Assembly: GCF_002078875.1 (NCBI RefSeq)
Contig: NC_034413.1
Span: 67,142,802 to 67,206,801, forward strand
Direction: 5' to 3'
Source: Numida meleagris
Taxonomy: Eukaryota; Chordata; Aves; Galliformes; Numididae
Length of the DNA stretch: 64,000 nt
Part shown: positions 34,716-47,165 of the stretch, one piece after another
How positions within the stretch are numbered: the stretch's first letter is position 1
How the letters are laid out: each line of letters opens with the position of its first letter
Position numbers and translations under genes: made by a program
The notes under the pieces: model-generated
The model's input: only the letters and a program-made list of their open reading frames with translations
Database searches by the model: none
Told to the model about the DNA's origin: nothing

Positions 34716-37700
34716 GTAAGTAATCTTCCTCTTCTGAACTACATCCTTAATTATAGTAGACAGAAGATTATTTACCACATTACAATTCCTTTCGGATCCA
34801 TTAGTTTGTTCAACATACAGCTTACCACGGCATTACTTTCTTTTGACAGTATAATAGCAGAAGGTTTTGGTAACACACAAAGCAACATGTCAGTGTAATA
34901 ACATTCAAAACATAGCACCTACATAGCCTGGTTTTGAAGGGTTAAGGAGGTATAGTGACAACATACCTAGAATTAGCTCAATCCAGCCCATAGGACCATC
35001 AGAGTTTAATAAGAATAATTGATACAATAACCTTGAAAAGCACTTTTGAAATTGGACTATATTAAGTCTATTAGCACATAACAGAACAATATAATAGGTC
35101 AAGTCATTAATTGGAATATTGTTATAGATTGAAGAGAGGCCTGGTTGAAAATAAAGAACAGATTATTCCATTATTTTTCCTTTTACAATTATTTCAGCAG
35201 ACAAATGTCTGTTATAAAATGTGCCTTGAAATATTTGAAGATGGATTTTATATTCCATCCAAAGTAAACACATCCAGAACCAATAAGCGAGTTACTCTCC
35301 CATCTATCTAAGCTTTTATCAATAGCCTCGATAGTAAAACAAACAAACAACAAAAAAACGTTGTTTGCTTTTTTTTTTTTTTTCCCCCATTTTATAAGAA
35401 ATGATTTCCACATGACTCCTGAAAGCAGGGCTTTTTGACCTTCAAAAATGAGAGCTCCCGTCACTGCACATTAAGCACCAAGGACGGGTGCAGTGGACAA
35501 GGCAGTGCATTGGTACAAGGACAAATGAAAGGGCCGGGCAGGAGCAAGGAGGAGGAGGCTGGCACTCAAGGTGAGGGAGGCAGGGAGCAGGATGGTGGCT
35601 GCTCTGTCCTGCTCGTGCTGTACACTGCCAGCAGCAGTTCCCCTTCAAACCTGCTCATCAGGCTGCATTTCATACACTATTTCTATTTTCGAACTGCTTC
35701 TCAATATGTCAAAAACTCAAAAAGTCCCCAAACATACCAATAAAGTCCCCCTCAGATGATATCCTTTAAAAACACCAAAAGAAATCTGCTGCTATTTGCA
35801 CAACCTCAGGAGCCTGTTCTCCAAGCAGAGCTTCTTTCCGATGTTCAGTTTTTCCCTCAGGAAAACCAGCGCTGGTTTTGAGGATGCCGACACGCTGCAA
35901 TGTGAAGCGCATCCGTAGGCTTTTCCTCTGTCAGCAGAGACTCTCCTTCACTCCTTACGGTTTTCTAGTCTTTGCAACACTGAAAAAAAAAAAAATGCTT
36001 GCACAATTGTATTCTTTTTTTTGTTTGTTTGTTATTGTATATCCAGTAATAAGCATCTATTTTTATACGTGAGTTTTGATCTTGTATGTGGCAGGAGTTC
36101 AGGTTATAGATTAGTTACTGGGGCAGAGAAATTAATGAAATTTCAGCTTCTTATTCTAATAATAACAGGAATATGACCAAAGGGGATATGGAATGGAAAA
36201 AGAAAACAGCATTCTGTTACAGTAACACTTATGTTATATACTTTTATATTGGTTTGGAACTTGTTCTCTGCCTGCTGTTACTCTGGGGTTTGCCGTATAA
36301 AAAGCCTTTCCAAGGAACATCTCCACTTTTCACAAACACTGCCTCTGACTTTCTGAAAACTCCTGGACGTGTTCTTCTGGCATCTTACCTTCAGGCTGCT
36401 TTTTCAAGCCCTCTTTTGTAACCGTCATGACCAGCAGCACAGCATTTCAAAACCAGAACCCGAGACTCCAAAAAATGATTTCTCTGCAAAGGACAGTTCT
36501 CTGTGCAGATTGTAGTGCAGGGCTTGGGCAGGCACTGCCTTATTTCATGCAATATTTTCCTTTGAAGCTTGCTAAAGTAAGGAGACTTCAGGTGGCTTCA
36601 GCAGACTGTGCTCAAGCCCTTTATTACATATTTACAGTCTGTATGAGCAGCAAGTTTCTACTCATCCTAGCCCTAGATCCCCTGATTATATGCAATATTT
36701 GATAGTTACTGACTCACTATTTATGTTAATTCGAAGCCTAAACTTAGTTCATCTAACATCTTAATTGAAATGTCAAAAAATTGGAAATCTATTTGAAGTA
36801 GCAGCTGCTATTAAAACTTTGAGAATAATTTTCAGACAGAGTTCTAAGAAAAAAATACCCTGGTGTTATATCTGACTTCTGATTTTCCTTTCTTTTTCAA
36901 AACACAGCTTACTTTTCAAATGTCTTCCTTTGATAAGCCTCAGAGCACTAACCTTAACAGCAGTTCTGGATCAACATCTCTGTCAGTGACTTTTTTTAAA
37001 ATGAAGCAAATAAATTAAAGATCAAAATGAGTATTGAAATAATACAACACCATTTCTTCACGTGAGGGAGAGACCTCATTTGCCACTCTGCTTTATAGCA
37101 GTGATATGCCAGCAATGCTAATTAAGTGCCATCAATTCATGTGCCTTCTCAGTTAAATACTGTTGACTTCAAGAAGAGGCACGTCTCAAATTGTGCAGTA
37201 CTGTATAATACATACACACAAACTCCTGTGTGATAGAGGGCTCACCTGCTCCACACAGCACTAAACCAGGAGTAGGATGCAGCGTGGCTCTGAGACCAGG
37301 GCTCTCAGCTGTGTGACGCTGCTCAAGCTATGTCCAGGTCTGGGCTTCTGTACACATAAATGTAAGGATGAAGATCCTGTATCATGACTCATGAAAGAAA
37401 AGCTCACATCCATCGTGCTTAGCCCCATGAATGCTCAGGCTAAACAATAGGGAGCTGCAAAAAGTGCAGAGGTTAGTTTCCCATGGATCTTGTTTTTTTT
37501 CCTTTCCAACATATGGACTCACAGCAGCAGACTAGGGGGCAGACAGCAGGGTGGGTTTCACTATGAGCTGAGATTTTCAGGCACCCAGCTATAAGTCCAC
37601 ACAAGGTTGCCTGTCTTTGATCCTCTAACTACCAGTGAGTTCTAAACTAAACTGGGTACAACTTTTATGCTGAAATTCTAACTTAGATTCTCTATGTAAA

Positions 37701-38015
37701 CACCCATTTAGTATTTATACATCCTTCCTACCTTTGTAAAGTAAGATTATAATATTCCCTTGCCTCATATGCTGAAATGAACTTTAATATATTAAAGATA
37801 GTAAGACACTAGTTGCTATAGTAATAGACTATTTAAATAACTAAGAAAAAAAATCAAAAGGAAAAACAGAGGAGCATTGCAAGAAATACAGGTTATTTGA
37901 GGGCTACTTGTTTCAGGTGAAACATCTTTGAAATGGCAAGTAAAATCCCTAAGGACAGGAGCTTGGTGGTAGCAAGTGCTGAGAACACTGAAGGCTTTCC
38001 CATCCTGCCCACACT

Positions 38016-38095
38016 GAATCATAGAATATCCCAAGTTGCAAGGGAACTATAAGGATTGTCAAGTCCAACTCCATGCATGCTCCAGCGTGCAGCTG
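38016..38095 (-). mobile_element. Short CR1 LINE 3' fragment
   Basis: Plus strand 'aatcatagaatatcccaag' followed by 'ttgcaagggaactataagg' and 'gtcaagtccaactccatgc', the complement of a CR1 3' end. Only about 80 bp are clear and the right boundary is uncertain. Confidence 0.8.
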
Positions 38096-39825
38096 TAGTG
38101 GCTCCATCTGAAGCCCATGGTCAGAAGGAGAAACCTCTGAGTATCCCTCCATGGACTGAACAACATTCCTGGTTTGTTTTGGGGAAGGCCAGAGATCAAG
38201 TCCAGTGTTTGTGAAGCAGCCAACTGATTTGAACATTTGTACAGATGGAGGAGCCTGGAGTGCAGCTCCCTTCTTGGTAGAAAGCAATTAAAATCTTTGC
38301 TGCTAGATTAAACAGTCTTTGGCTGGTCTTGAAATCTGTAGCTCGCACTGTAGTGGTTAGGAGCTATACTGTGATTGGAAACGTGGGCCTGAACTTTCCC
38401 TGGCAGAAAGTGAAATTAGTTATACGTTCTCCATTTCATGGGCAAAAGCTGTAAGAAATAGCTAGCATATATAACACATATGCACTACTACCAATTATGC
38501 TCTCGAGGGCCAAGTTTTAAAAATAAAGTCACTTCATCTGTATTCTTCACATGTTTGTTGGCTGTGATCTGTGAGCAGATATTAGATCAAATTCCTTGGG
38601 AATTTTAGGGAAAAGAAGATTGATTGCTGAGTCCCAGTCAGCCTGACAGGTGGAGAAGGCACCATCCTGCTGAAAGAGGAGCAAAGAGGCCAAACCCTAC
38701 GTGACCAGAAGCACTTAGCAGGCAGTAGGTCTTTCAAGCAAAACCTTTGCCTTGGACACTTCAGTTTCACCTAAGTCACACTTTAGGCACTTGCAATGTT
38801 TTTAGATCTTGTCCATAATCACACTGAATAATTTCCTCAGATGGGCCATAGAGGAAGAAGAAAATTAAAATACTACTCCTTTCTGTAAAGATGTTTCTTA
38901 ATTGCAAATACAAGTATAATTACTTTCATTCTATTTCTCATCATGATGCAGAAAATGTGAATATAACAAAGAAAATGAGGTGTTTGTATGAAGATTTGAG
39001 AACTGTATATTTTCTGATTTTAAAATTAGATTTTTAAAAATCAGATTCAGTTCTGCCCTTCATAAAATTCCATTTGGATTAAAATGAGTGGATAGAAATG
39101 GAGAAAATGGATACAAATTTATCTTGATAAATATCGTATGTCTCCCTATTGAGGTATATAGTCTCATCCTTTTTTTCCTATTCCAAAGAGGAAACACTGA
39201 GATAAAGAGCTTCTGAACAACTTGCCACCATTCCTACCCAGGAAAAAGATCAAGTCATTGTTCTGAGTCAAGAGGTTAGTCAACCTTCAAGTAGTTAGTC
39301 AGCCTTCCTTCTTCACCCTTATCTTGTTCATAAACTATTGTTTATCTAAAAAATGTAGACTGAGGCAGGAGAAGCACAGCACAGGAATAAGTAATGGGCT
39401 GGCAGGCAGTGGTGTGCAGCAGGAGCCCCAGACTGAAGTCCCTGAACCTGACAAGGAGAGAGCTGATCTTGGCTTGAACATGTCTTGGGTGAAGGCCTCC
39501 AACACTGAGACTCTGCAATTTTGCTTTATGGAGAAAACTTCTGAAAACTCTTGCTTATAGCTCGCTAAACAGGATTTTATTCGATCTGAAAATGTTTTAT
39601 GGGATGAGGAAATTACTTCCTGTCTTGGGCTGATTTTCAAATTGGACCCAAAGTACCATTATTGAACAGTTTTTAGGTTGTCTTGGTTGATAACAGCATT
39701 AACTCCGTCATGATGAAGCTTTTATACCCTTTCAAAAATAATTTTTTTGGCAATAATTGCCTGAATAAACTGAGGAGAATTTTCAGGCCTTGAGTGCTCT
39801 CATACTGAATGAATAGTAGCACTCC

Positions 39826-39848
39826 TTTTTTTTTTTTTTTTTTTTTTT
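39826..39848. repeat. Poly(T) tract, 23 nt
   Basis: Homopolymer run. No recognisable retroelement body on either side. Confidence 0.9.
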
Positions 39849-40320
39849 GTAACATTCTGCAGGTATTAATTAGTTAGGAAAGAATATTAACACCTTATTC
39901 ACATTCTCAAATATCTGCTGATTCAACTCACCATTTTCACCTCCTTTTAGCATTTTAAATGCTATTAATTTACCGTCCCTTCATTCGGGTCAAGCGTTTT
40001 CCCTGTTTTGGAGAAAAATGGTTGAAACACTGAAGGGTAAAATTAAATTATTTGACCAAGACCATGGAAAGGCACTTTCAAAGCTGAAATCATAAAGCAG
40101 TAGACCTTACTGAAATCACCTCCACAGAGGTTTAAGCTAAAGTGTTATGCTTGTCATCATAGAAAAAGCTAAAACTATGTACAAAGTCAGCCCCAGTCAC
40201 TCAGCTAATAAGTGTAATCTGTTAAACTGCTCTAACTCAGACATTTTGGATTATGTGCACAGCAGTAGTGACTCTAATGCTTTTGAGCTGGTGGGCTTCT
40301 CGACAGAAAATTACTGTGGA

Positions 40321-40355
40321 CACGTGCATGTGCGAGCGTGTGTGCATGTGTGCAG
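40321..40355 (+). repeat. GT/GC-rich alternating purine-pyrimidine tract
   Basis: Reads 'cacgtgcatgtgcgagcgtg' and 'tgtgcatgtgtgc'. Nearly perfect purine-pyrimidine alternation of this kind can adopt Z-DNA under supercoiling; that role is inference. Confidence 0.7.
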
Positions 40356-41243
40356 GAGAGTTTGGAGACAATGGTATTGTACAAACCAAAGCTACAGTAA
40401 ATAATTAGTTTTCAAGATAATGCTGGCAAAAATAATAAAAAAAAAAGAATATTTAGTTAAAAGTGGTAAAACAAAAGCAGTAGCCGTTTCTTTGTAAGCA
40501 TCCTTGAATCCTTCTCCTCTGCAACATGTTCTATGCCTTAAGCTGGGGTCACCCCACACCCCATTCTCTGCAAGGTTGGGACAGCCTGGGAAATCCCTCC
40601 TGGGAGCTGGAACCCAGTGCGTGGGGGCACTAAGAGCCACCAGGGCACTCAGTGAACTTGTTTCCCAACACAAAAGTTCATCATAAATAGGAGAATTCAA
40701 GAGCAGGGACACACAATTAATTTCTGCAACATCACAAATAAAATCATGATATGGAGGGGACATCAGAGCACAGGCTGGTGCACAATACCTGCTCATCTCT
40801 CTAAGTCATACTCTCACAAAACCCTTTGAGCTATTTTATTTTTTTAAACCGAATCAAGGAAGTCAGGAAGAGATGGAGGACCACTTGCATCTGCCCCAGT
40901 TTTATCAGAGGTGAAATGACTCAGAGCTGAAGTACTCAGAAAATCAAAGTGTGTAACATCATATTTTCCAAAGTTTCAGAAACTTCTGAGAGCTAATGTT
41001 AGGCACAACTGGTAACTCTGAACTACAGTAATTATTTTACATAGAAAAAGATAGGAAAGTTTATTTAAATTGAAGCTATCATTGATCTTTTTAAGACCCA
41101 TATGAAAAAGGCAAGAAACTTTAACTATTAATTCATAAGCACAGGGGACAACAATTTGCCTGGCTACACTCTGACCTCCCCCATCCCCTGTCCCCCTCCC
41201 CGTCCAAGATCTTTGGGATTTGATGATATAGAATTATTTTTAC

Positions 41244-41368
41244 CTTACATAAATACTGATTATGTATAAAATTCCTTATTATTTCTGTTAACACAGTTCT
41301 GCTTTTGAAAGTTATTGAGGAAGATAAGGAAGGTATACATCCATAATCACTCGTCTTGTCTCCTGTTT
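41244..41368 (-). other. Candidate internal exon (unidentified)
   Basis: A very strong minus-strand acceptor (CTTATCTTTCTCTCCTTAG) and a donor TGTAAG|GTAAAA bracket 125 nt. It is open only in the frame entered with two bases (phase 1) and ends in phase 0. The peptide includes SDYGCIPSLSSSITFKSRTV and LTEIIRNFIHNQYLCK. No family is recognised. It can be joined in phase to one reading of the 44219-44263 candidate. Confidence 0.22.
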
Positions 41369-42173
41369 CTAAGGAGAGAAAGATAAGTGGGGATGATAAC
41401 ATGGAAGAGACCAATCTGTGTACTTTTATGACCAAAATGCAATCTTCTTCCTTCTAGAATACTGTATATCAGTTTTATGCCAAATTTAAATATCTGTGCA
41501 GAATCGTAAGTTTAATATAGATAATGTATTTTATAAGTTCTTCTGATTTAATTTCCTGGCACTCTCTCTCAGTTATACAGTGCAGACTTTGTTACATAAC
41601 AGGCTCTAGATGATTGATAAAAATAATATTATAATGAAATGTGAATTAACACTAATTCAATTTGGTGGGTTATGGAGATTGCAATTATCAATATATGGAT
41701 TTTCTTGCTCCAAAGGAATACACAATCAATAGCACTAAAATTAGGATTGATCAAGTGAATTCTCTTATTCATGTATGCATCTGCTCTCACAATTCATAAA
41801 TTTCTCGCAGATTCATAGATCTTAAGGATAAAAGTAATCAGAATAACAGTGTCACTCTACGTTATAGTGACTGCAGTTAGAGTCAGCAGTGATTTAGCTC
41901 AGACCTCGTCATGAGCTCCCACTGAGCACCAGAGGTCACCTGAAGAAAGGCAGGAGTGCAGGGATGGGAATGGAGAAGAAGAAAGGAAACACTGGAACGT
42001 GAAAACCAGGGTAATCAGGGAGCACCAAACATTCATCCTGGGCTGCAGTGGCCACCTGTCACAGCAGCTGTGTCAGTGCAATCTTTTTGCAGATCTATAA
42101 AACATGACTTCCTGCATATTACAAACAGATATTAAATAAACACGGAAGATCAAATGCAGGTGACAGCATGAGG

Positions 42174-42238
42174 CCCTTCCCTTCCTTTCCCTTCCCTTCT
42201 CTTCCTTCCTCTTCTATTCCCTTCCCTTTCCATTTCTT
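42174..42238 (+). repeat. Pyrimidine (CCCTT/CTT) tract
   Basis: About 65 bp of almost pure C and T, with two A interruptions, built from CCCTT, CCTT and CTT units. Polypyrimidine-polypurine mirror-like sequence. Confidence 0.9.
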
Positions 42239-42930
42239 CGATATAAGTGGTTACAAATTTCTCTAGCATATCAGAAATGGTAGCAAAGCAGATTCCAAGG
42301 AATAAAAATCAAAAATATGCAACAATAATATTTGGTTCCCGATTTTGTGAATTGCTTTTCACTGTTGCTGAAAAATAAGTACAATGCACAGCTAAGTGTG
42401 CAAGTAAAAGGAAAACTTCTGAAGGAAAACAAATAAAGTCTAGCAAGCCAGTTGTCACAATGCATTGTACAGTACAATCAAACTTAAAAATAGTTCAAAG
42501 TCTTTTAGAGAAGGTATTTATCCATGAAGAAAAAACATAGCCTAATCCATCAGTATTAATTGCAAGAGTTGATGTTGAATAAAAGATTCCATATGCTGTT
42601 TATAATATCTTCAAATAGGGTGTGTCAAAATGCGTTTCTAAGGCAGCAGAACGCTGTATTTCAAATTTAGGATCCTTTCTGAAGTCCTCTAAAGTCACTG
42701 TTGAAACAATTTCTCTATAATCTGACCCTTCCTCCAGTAACTGCTAAAAAACAATAAAGGAGAAACAGAAGTGTTACAACTTAATGTTTTGGCTAAGAAC
42801 AGGTTGCAAGGCCCGTTACGAACAAGGGAACAGAAGTGTTTCCATTAAGCCTGTGCCTCCAGCATCTCCTGGGGCAGGGAAGGAAGGAGGAGAAAGAAGA
42901 GAAAATTCCACTTGTTTGGTTATTTGTTCC

Positions 42931-42946
42931 TTTTTTTTTTTTTTTT
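42931..42946. repeat. Poly(T) tract, 16 nt
   Basis: Homopolymer run followed by CCTCCAG. It forms an excellent splice-acceptor-like signal by chance, with no supported exon after it. Confidence 0.85.
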
Positions 42947-43594
42947 CCTCCAGTGGAATCCAAATGGTATTTACAGTACAATACCATGAAATAAAGCTTT
43001 CTTTATTTTCTTTATCTTCCCCCCTTCCTCCCAAGATATCCAGATGTAAAGAGACTCCAGAAAAACATAAACTTTCAGCCTCATCTGTGGGGTGTGTGGA
43101 CCATGTCATTTACCTGAGCCTTCCTCCCTAGATAACTTTGGTAATTACTTAGTAGTCATTAAAAATGTAAGCAAACTCCAAATTGATTGAACGATGACAT
43201 TAAAGGCATCTGTGAAATGATTAGTTTGATCCAATCAATACACCACGTTGCAATCAGTTCTTGAGGATCAGCAGCGTAGTGCTCTCTGCAGCAATGCTGG
43301 TATTGTTCCGAGCTCTCCAGTGGGTTGTCCCTTTTTGACCAACAGGAGTTGGGAAATGTCTGCTGGGAAGAGGAGGATGACCAAGGAGCTGAACTGTTTG
43401 CCCTGTCCTATGTGGCTCGTTGCTTAGCAGTGATCTGCAGATGTTCCAACATCTGTCCTGGAAGTGGGTGCCTGTAGCAGTGCAGATGTAACACCGCAGC
43501 ACAGGAAATACCAGCTCTGGATAGAAACTCTATGCAAATGGTATTCTCCAGATAGATCTGTTTCTTCCTTTTACCCAGTGGGTGGCATCAGACA

Positions 43595-43612
43595 GCTCCT
43601 CCTCCTCCTCTC
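43595..43612 (+). repeat. Short (CTC)n tract
   Basis: About five CTC units in a row, 18 bp. A minor trinucleotide repeat. Confidence 0.8.
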
Positions 43613-43813
43613 CAGTAGGACTGACTGGCTTCTGAAAATGAGGTGGTTGTAAAAAAAAAAAAAGGAAGAACATGGAGTGTACATCCACTTTTCATCTTTA
43701 AATATTCACTTTTTCATGCCTTTTCTCATCCAAACCATTTTCCATTTGTTGGATGATTTCCCAAAGTCATCATGACAGAAGAAAAACTTTTAAGGGGATT
43801 TAAATTAGGAGAG

Positions 43814-43835
43814 TTTTTTTTTTTTTTTTTTTTTT
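43814..43835. repeat. Poly(T) tract, 22 nt
   Basis: Homopolymer run followed by CTCCAG. No recognisable retroelement next to it. Confidence 0.9.
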
Positions 43836-44218
43836 CTCCAGATCAATACAGGGTTGTCATCTGGTATTTAAGGGGAAAAGTGCAAGTATGAGACAGTTGT
43901 GAGGGAACTGGGCAGACAGTTAATATCTGAGGGGATAGGTAACAAGATGAGAAGTGTTTCACCTCATAACTGATGCCCTCATCCTTCCAGTTACAATGAA
44001 CTATATTTTAAAATGCAAGAAACCTGCCAAAGTGATAGCAAAGAGAACGTCTTTAGGTAATTTCAGCTTACAAGAATAAAGGCAAAACTTGATTCACTCA
44101 AGCAGCTGCCGATCTCCAAAATGGATATTCATATTCAACCCTATACAGGTGCATTTCTCTCAAGACCTTCTTTAAATCTGGTCACTGCTGCTACTGATGG
44201 AAAGCCATTATCACTCAC

Positions 44219-44263
44219 CTCCAGTGGATCTGACGTGCTCTCCATGGATGCTCACAGTCTGTG
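44219..44263 (-). other. Candidate small exon (unidentified)
   Basis: Acceptor AAATATTTCTCCCTTATAG and donor TGGAG|GTGAGT enclose 45 nt on the minus strand. Two frames are open. In the third, a TGA is followed by an ATG with G at +4 that would start the peptide MESTSDPLE. Entered in phase 1 (QTVSIHGEHVRSTG) it joins in phase to 41244-41368. Small exons with such good sites also arise by chance. Confidence 0.2.
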
Positions 44264-45106
44264 CTATAAGGGAGAAATATTTACACCGAATAATCACTAG
44301 TGGCCAGTCCAGCAGAAATGGCAAGGGCAAGAATTTCATAGCTTAAATTACTTTCTCCTTCTTCGAGATGGATCCCATCAAATCAATGTTGTGAGAGGTA
44401 AAAGGATTTGAGGTGGTCTTTTGTTGTCACTGAACAATTCGTTGCTATCCTTTGTGGCAAAATTGCAATACCATCTCCAGAGCCCTCAGACAAGCCAACA
44501 TTTCTCGTAGGACTGAATCCCAGTTGTTGATGGCAGTGAATAGATAAAGGACCAAATACAATAATTTGGCCAGTAAAAAAAAAAAAAGTATACTAAAACT
44601 GAACCATACCACTTTTGTTTCACACAGAGATGGAGAGGATTTAATACAAGGAAGGCCCGGATAAAAGCAATGAGGCACCAAAGAAACCTCTGATGAGATT
44701 CTGTGGGTCTAAATCATGAACAGCCACAGAGATTTTAAGGGGATAATCACAATTCAAAAGGTTTTCAGCTTCCTAAGTAGCTAAAACATGTCTCCCAGAA
44801 AAAAAAAAATCCTTTTGAAGTATTGACTTTTTTAAAGAAACAGAAATCTTTGGGAACAACAAAAAAAAACCTGACCCAGATCCATCATAATCCTGAATGT
44901 ACCAAAATAATAATGTCATTAAAAGCCTAACTGACATTGTTTCATTATAGATTTTTATGTCCACTAGACTTTGCCCAGGCAGATAAATCATAATATCATT
45001 TGCAGTGTACAAAAATATTCTATTAGGAAGTAAATAATGCATTATTGCCCCTGAAACATCTATACAAGCTGCTATACATCAAAAATTAGTTGTCAGTCAA
45101 ACATAC

Positions 45107-45178
45107 CTTACTCCTCTACCTCATCATAGTCACAAGAAGTTCTCCAAAATCTTCCTCTCTGCAATCTGCTATGGCACG
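45107..45178 (-). other. Candidate exon (unidentified)
   Basis: An excellent minus-strand acceptor (CTATATTTTTCCTCAG) and donor GTAAG|GTATGT bracket 72 nt. With this donor every frame has a stop, so it would be untranslated. With an alternative GTAGAG donor at 45119 the frame reads RAIADCREEDFGELLVTMM and stays open. Confidence 0.18.
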
Positions 45179-45831
45179 CTGAGGAAAAATATAGCTAGTG
45201 GTTTAGCTGTGAATCCACTGCTTAAATCAGTGGTTTACTAAATAAATTTAGGAAATAACATAGAAATCCAAGATTTAGAATCACTTAAAAATTCTGAATT
45301 TTTATTTTCTGCTATGTAATTGGAGAAACTTATGTCACAGCACCACAACTTTCAGAAAGAGGAGTTATCCTGTTTATTTATCAAGGTCTACATAAATCCA
45401 GATATTGACTGCTGATTTGCTATGCTCCTCTAGGTGATTTTTAGAGATTGAAAGAATGAGGAAGGACTATAAAATTTGTAATCATTTAGGATAGGGCACA
45501 TTCTTGATTAACGGGAAGACAAGAAGATGACTTCTAAGCATAAGAAATCAGTGCTCAATATTTCCCCTCTCCCCCATCCCAAAAGGAAGAAAAAATTATG
45601 TACATGACAATACTCAGCTCTAACAAATTTTGCAGACGTATAATAAATGCATGGTTGAAATGAATGTCTGGAGATCCCAGATGCATCCACCTGTAAAACT
45701 AGTCATCTGCACTGTACAAATAGAAAGGTGGTTTTCATGCAGAATTTTGAAATATTCTCTATTGTTTCATTTTGGTTTTGTCTGTGTAACTTCTGCAAAT
45801 GATACTTAAAACTCATTATGCATTTTCTTAC

Positions 45832-45898
45832 CCTTATATTTAGATTGAGTACAATTTCAGACATATACATGGTGATTGAATTTATTCTGCTAATGGCT
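45832..45898 (-). other. Candidate exon (unidentified)
   Basis: Acceptor TTTTGGCTTCTTATACCAG and donor TAAGG|GTAAGA enclose 67 nt. It is open only when entered with one base and ends in phase 0. The peptide starts AISRINSITMYMSEIVLNLN. It joins in phase to the open reading of 45107-45178, but that chain then fails at the later candidates. Confidence 0.2.
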
Positions 45899-46959
45899 CT
45901 GGTATAAGAAGCCAAAATTAATTTGGGGAATGCACAACTTAATTTTTTGTTCTGTCTGGCTTTTATTTTTGGATAATTTCATTATATCTTCAGAATTAAT
46001 GAAAACAAGCTTTTTTACCTTTCTTTTTCCAAATACAACTGTTAATACAGAGTGGTGAACCACATTTTGCAGAAGCAAACTCAACATTCCAGATAGCTAG
46101 GCTTGCTGGTTTGCCTCTTTCACCTAAATAAAATTTATAAGATTTTCTTCCTTTTATTTTTTTCTTACTATTCTTGTACTGTGTTCTACTCTGGAGAGTA
46201 ATGTAGTTTATCTTGCTTATCAAAAGCTCACTGACATTTATTGAGCTAGAAATGTTGTTTGCTATTCGCTGTCAATCAAAATCTTGATTCCTATTTCCAG
46301 CTATCCATTCTGCTTTATGATTCTGATTGGTACTGGAAAAAAATCATTACTAGATGAAACTTAGCACAGAAGTAACTGGTGGATATAGTGTTATATTGCA
46401 GAGACAGCACGTGTAGCACTTAAGGTTAGATTTTGGAAAAGCCACCCGGAAATAAACTGTTTGTGTCACTAGAACACAGAGATACTTTCAATTAAGAAAA
46501 CTTAATGAAAACGCTGGGAGAAAATCAAAACAAGAATCAGTAAAAATAACTGGCCAGATTCAACTGCTGTTGATTTTTATGGGCTCCACAAAGAATTACT
46601 TGGCTTCAATCCGGAGAGCATTAAACTTTCTGTTTGTTATAACTGCAGATGAGTATGATAGTTAAGGAATCATATACAGATGTATAAAGAGAGAAGAGTG
46701 ACAGCATGGAGGGAGAGACGGTCTTTATCTCCAAATAAATTGGATGTGATGGCTAGCCTATATCATTTATATCCTAGAGATCTAATATTGTATATCATAT
46801 GAATATTTACATTTTGGACACTTTCCTTAGTTTCTCCAAGATGATGGATTTGTCTATATGAACACTGTAACACAATGGAAAGCACAATGATGACAGCAGA
46901 GCAGCAAGATCCTAGGCTAAAGCAAGTGAAGATTTGCTCAAACACAACAGCAGTGGGCA

Positions 46960-47165
46960 CAGAAATACTTTCAAAGGGCCTCAGGCACACAAGGATCTTT
47001 AGACAGATACCCTTGCATCCACTGTCAACCCTTAAATGAGGTCTGGGAAGGGGTGGATCCTGGCTCCATCCCTTCCAGTCACCCAGGTTCATTGCATGCA
47101 CCTGAGCTCCCCTGACTTGGCCCTGCCTTCCCACCAGGTGCTCAATCACTGGTTCAAGCCATGAC
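46960..47165 (-). other. GC-rich, LTR-like block
   Basis: A GC-rich island in AT-rich DNA. On the minus strand it contains 'gagctcaggtgcatgcaatg', 'ggagccaggatccacccctt' and then ATTTAAGG, followed by a 'gcaagggtatctg' segment. That arrangement resembles the U3 to TATA-like to R part of a solo avian LTR. I could not define TG...CA ends or a target-site duplication, and the family is not identified. The 128-codon frame across it (46763-47149) is not taken as a gene. Confidence 0.3.

Larger units (their letters stand above)
26481..38015. other. Intergenic DNA, no confirmed gene
   Basis: About 11.5 kb of AT-rich sequence with low-complexity runs (A run 30336-30352; TA-rich 28268-28295 and 30867-30905). 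A GC-richer patch lies at about 35440-35660. Several segments have plausible splice-site pairs and are listed separately at low confidence (29230-29455, 33798-33880, 34417-34521, 34569-34715). No CR1 copy is recognised in it. Confidence 0.55.

Noticed and set aside
46021..46126. Open frame (peptide ...ERGKPASLAIWNVEF...) between an ATTTTATTTAG acceptor and an AAAG|GTAAAA donor on the minus strand
   Set aside because: The acceptor is weak, the phase does not join to the next candidate at 45898, and nothing is recognised in the peptide.
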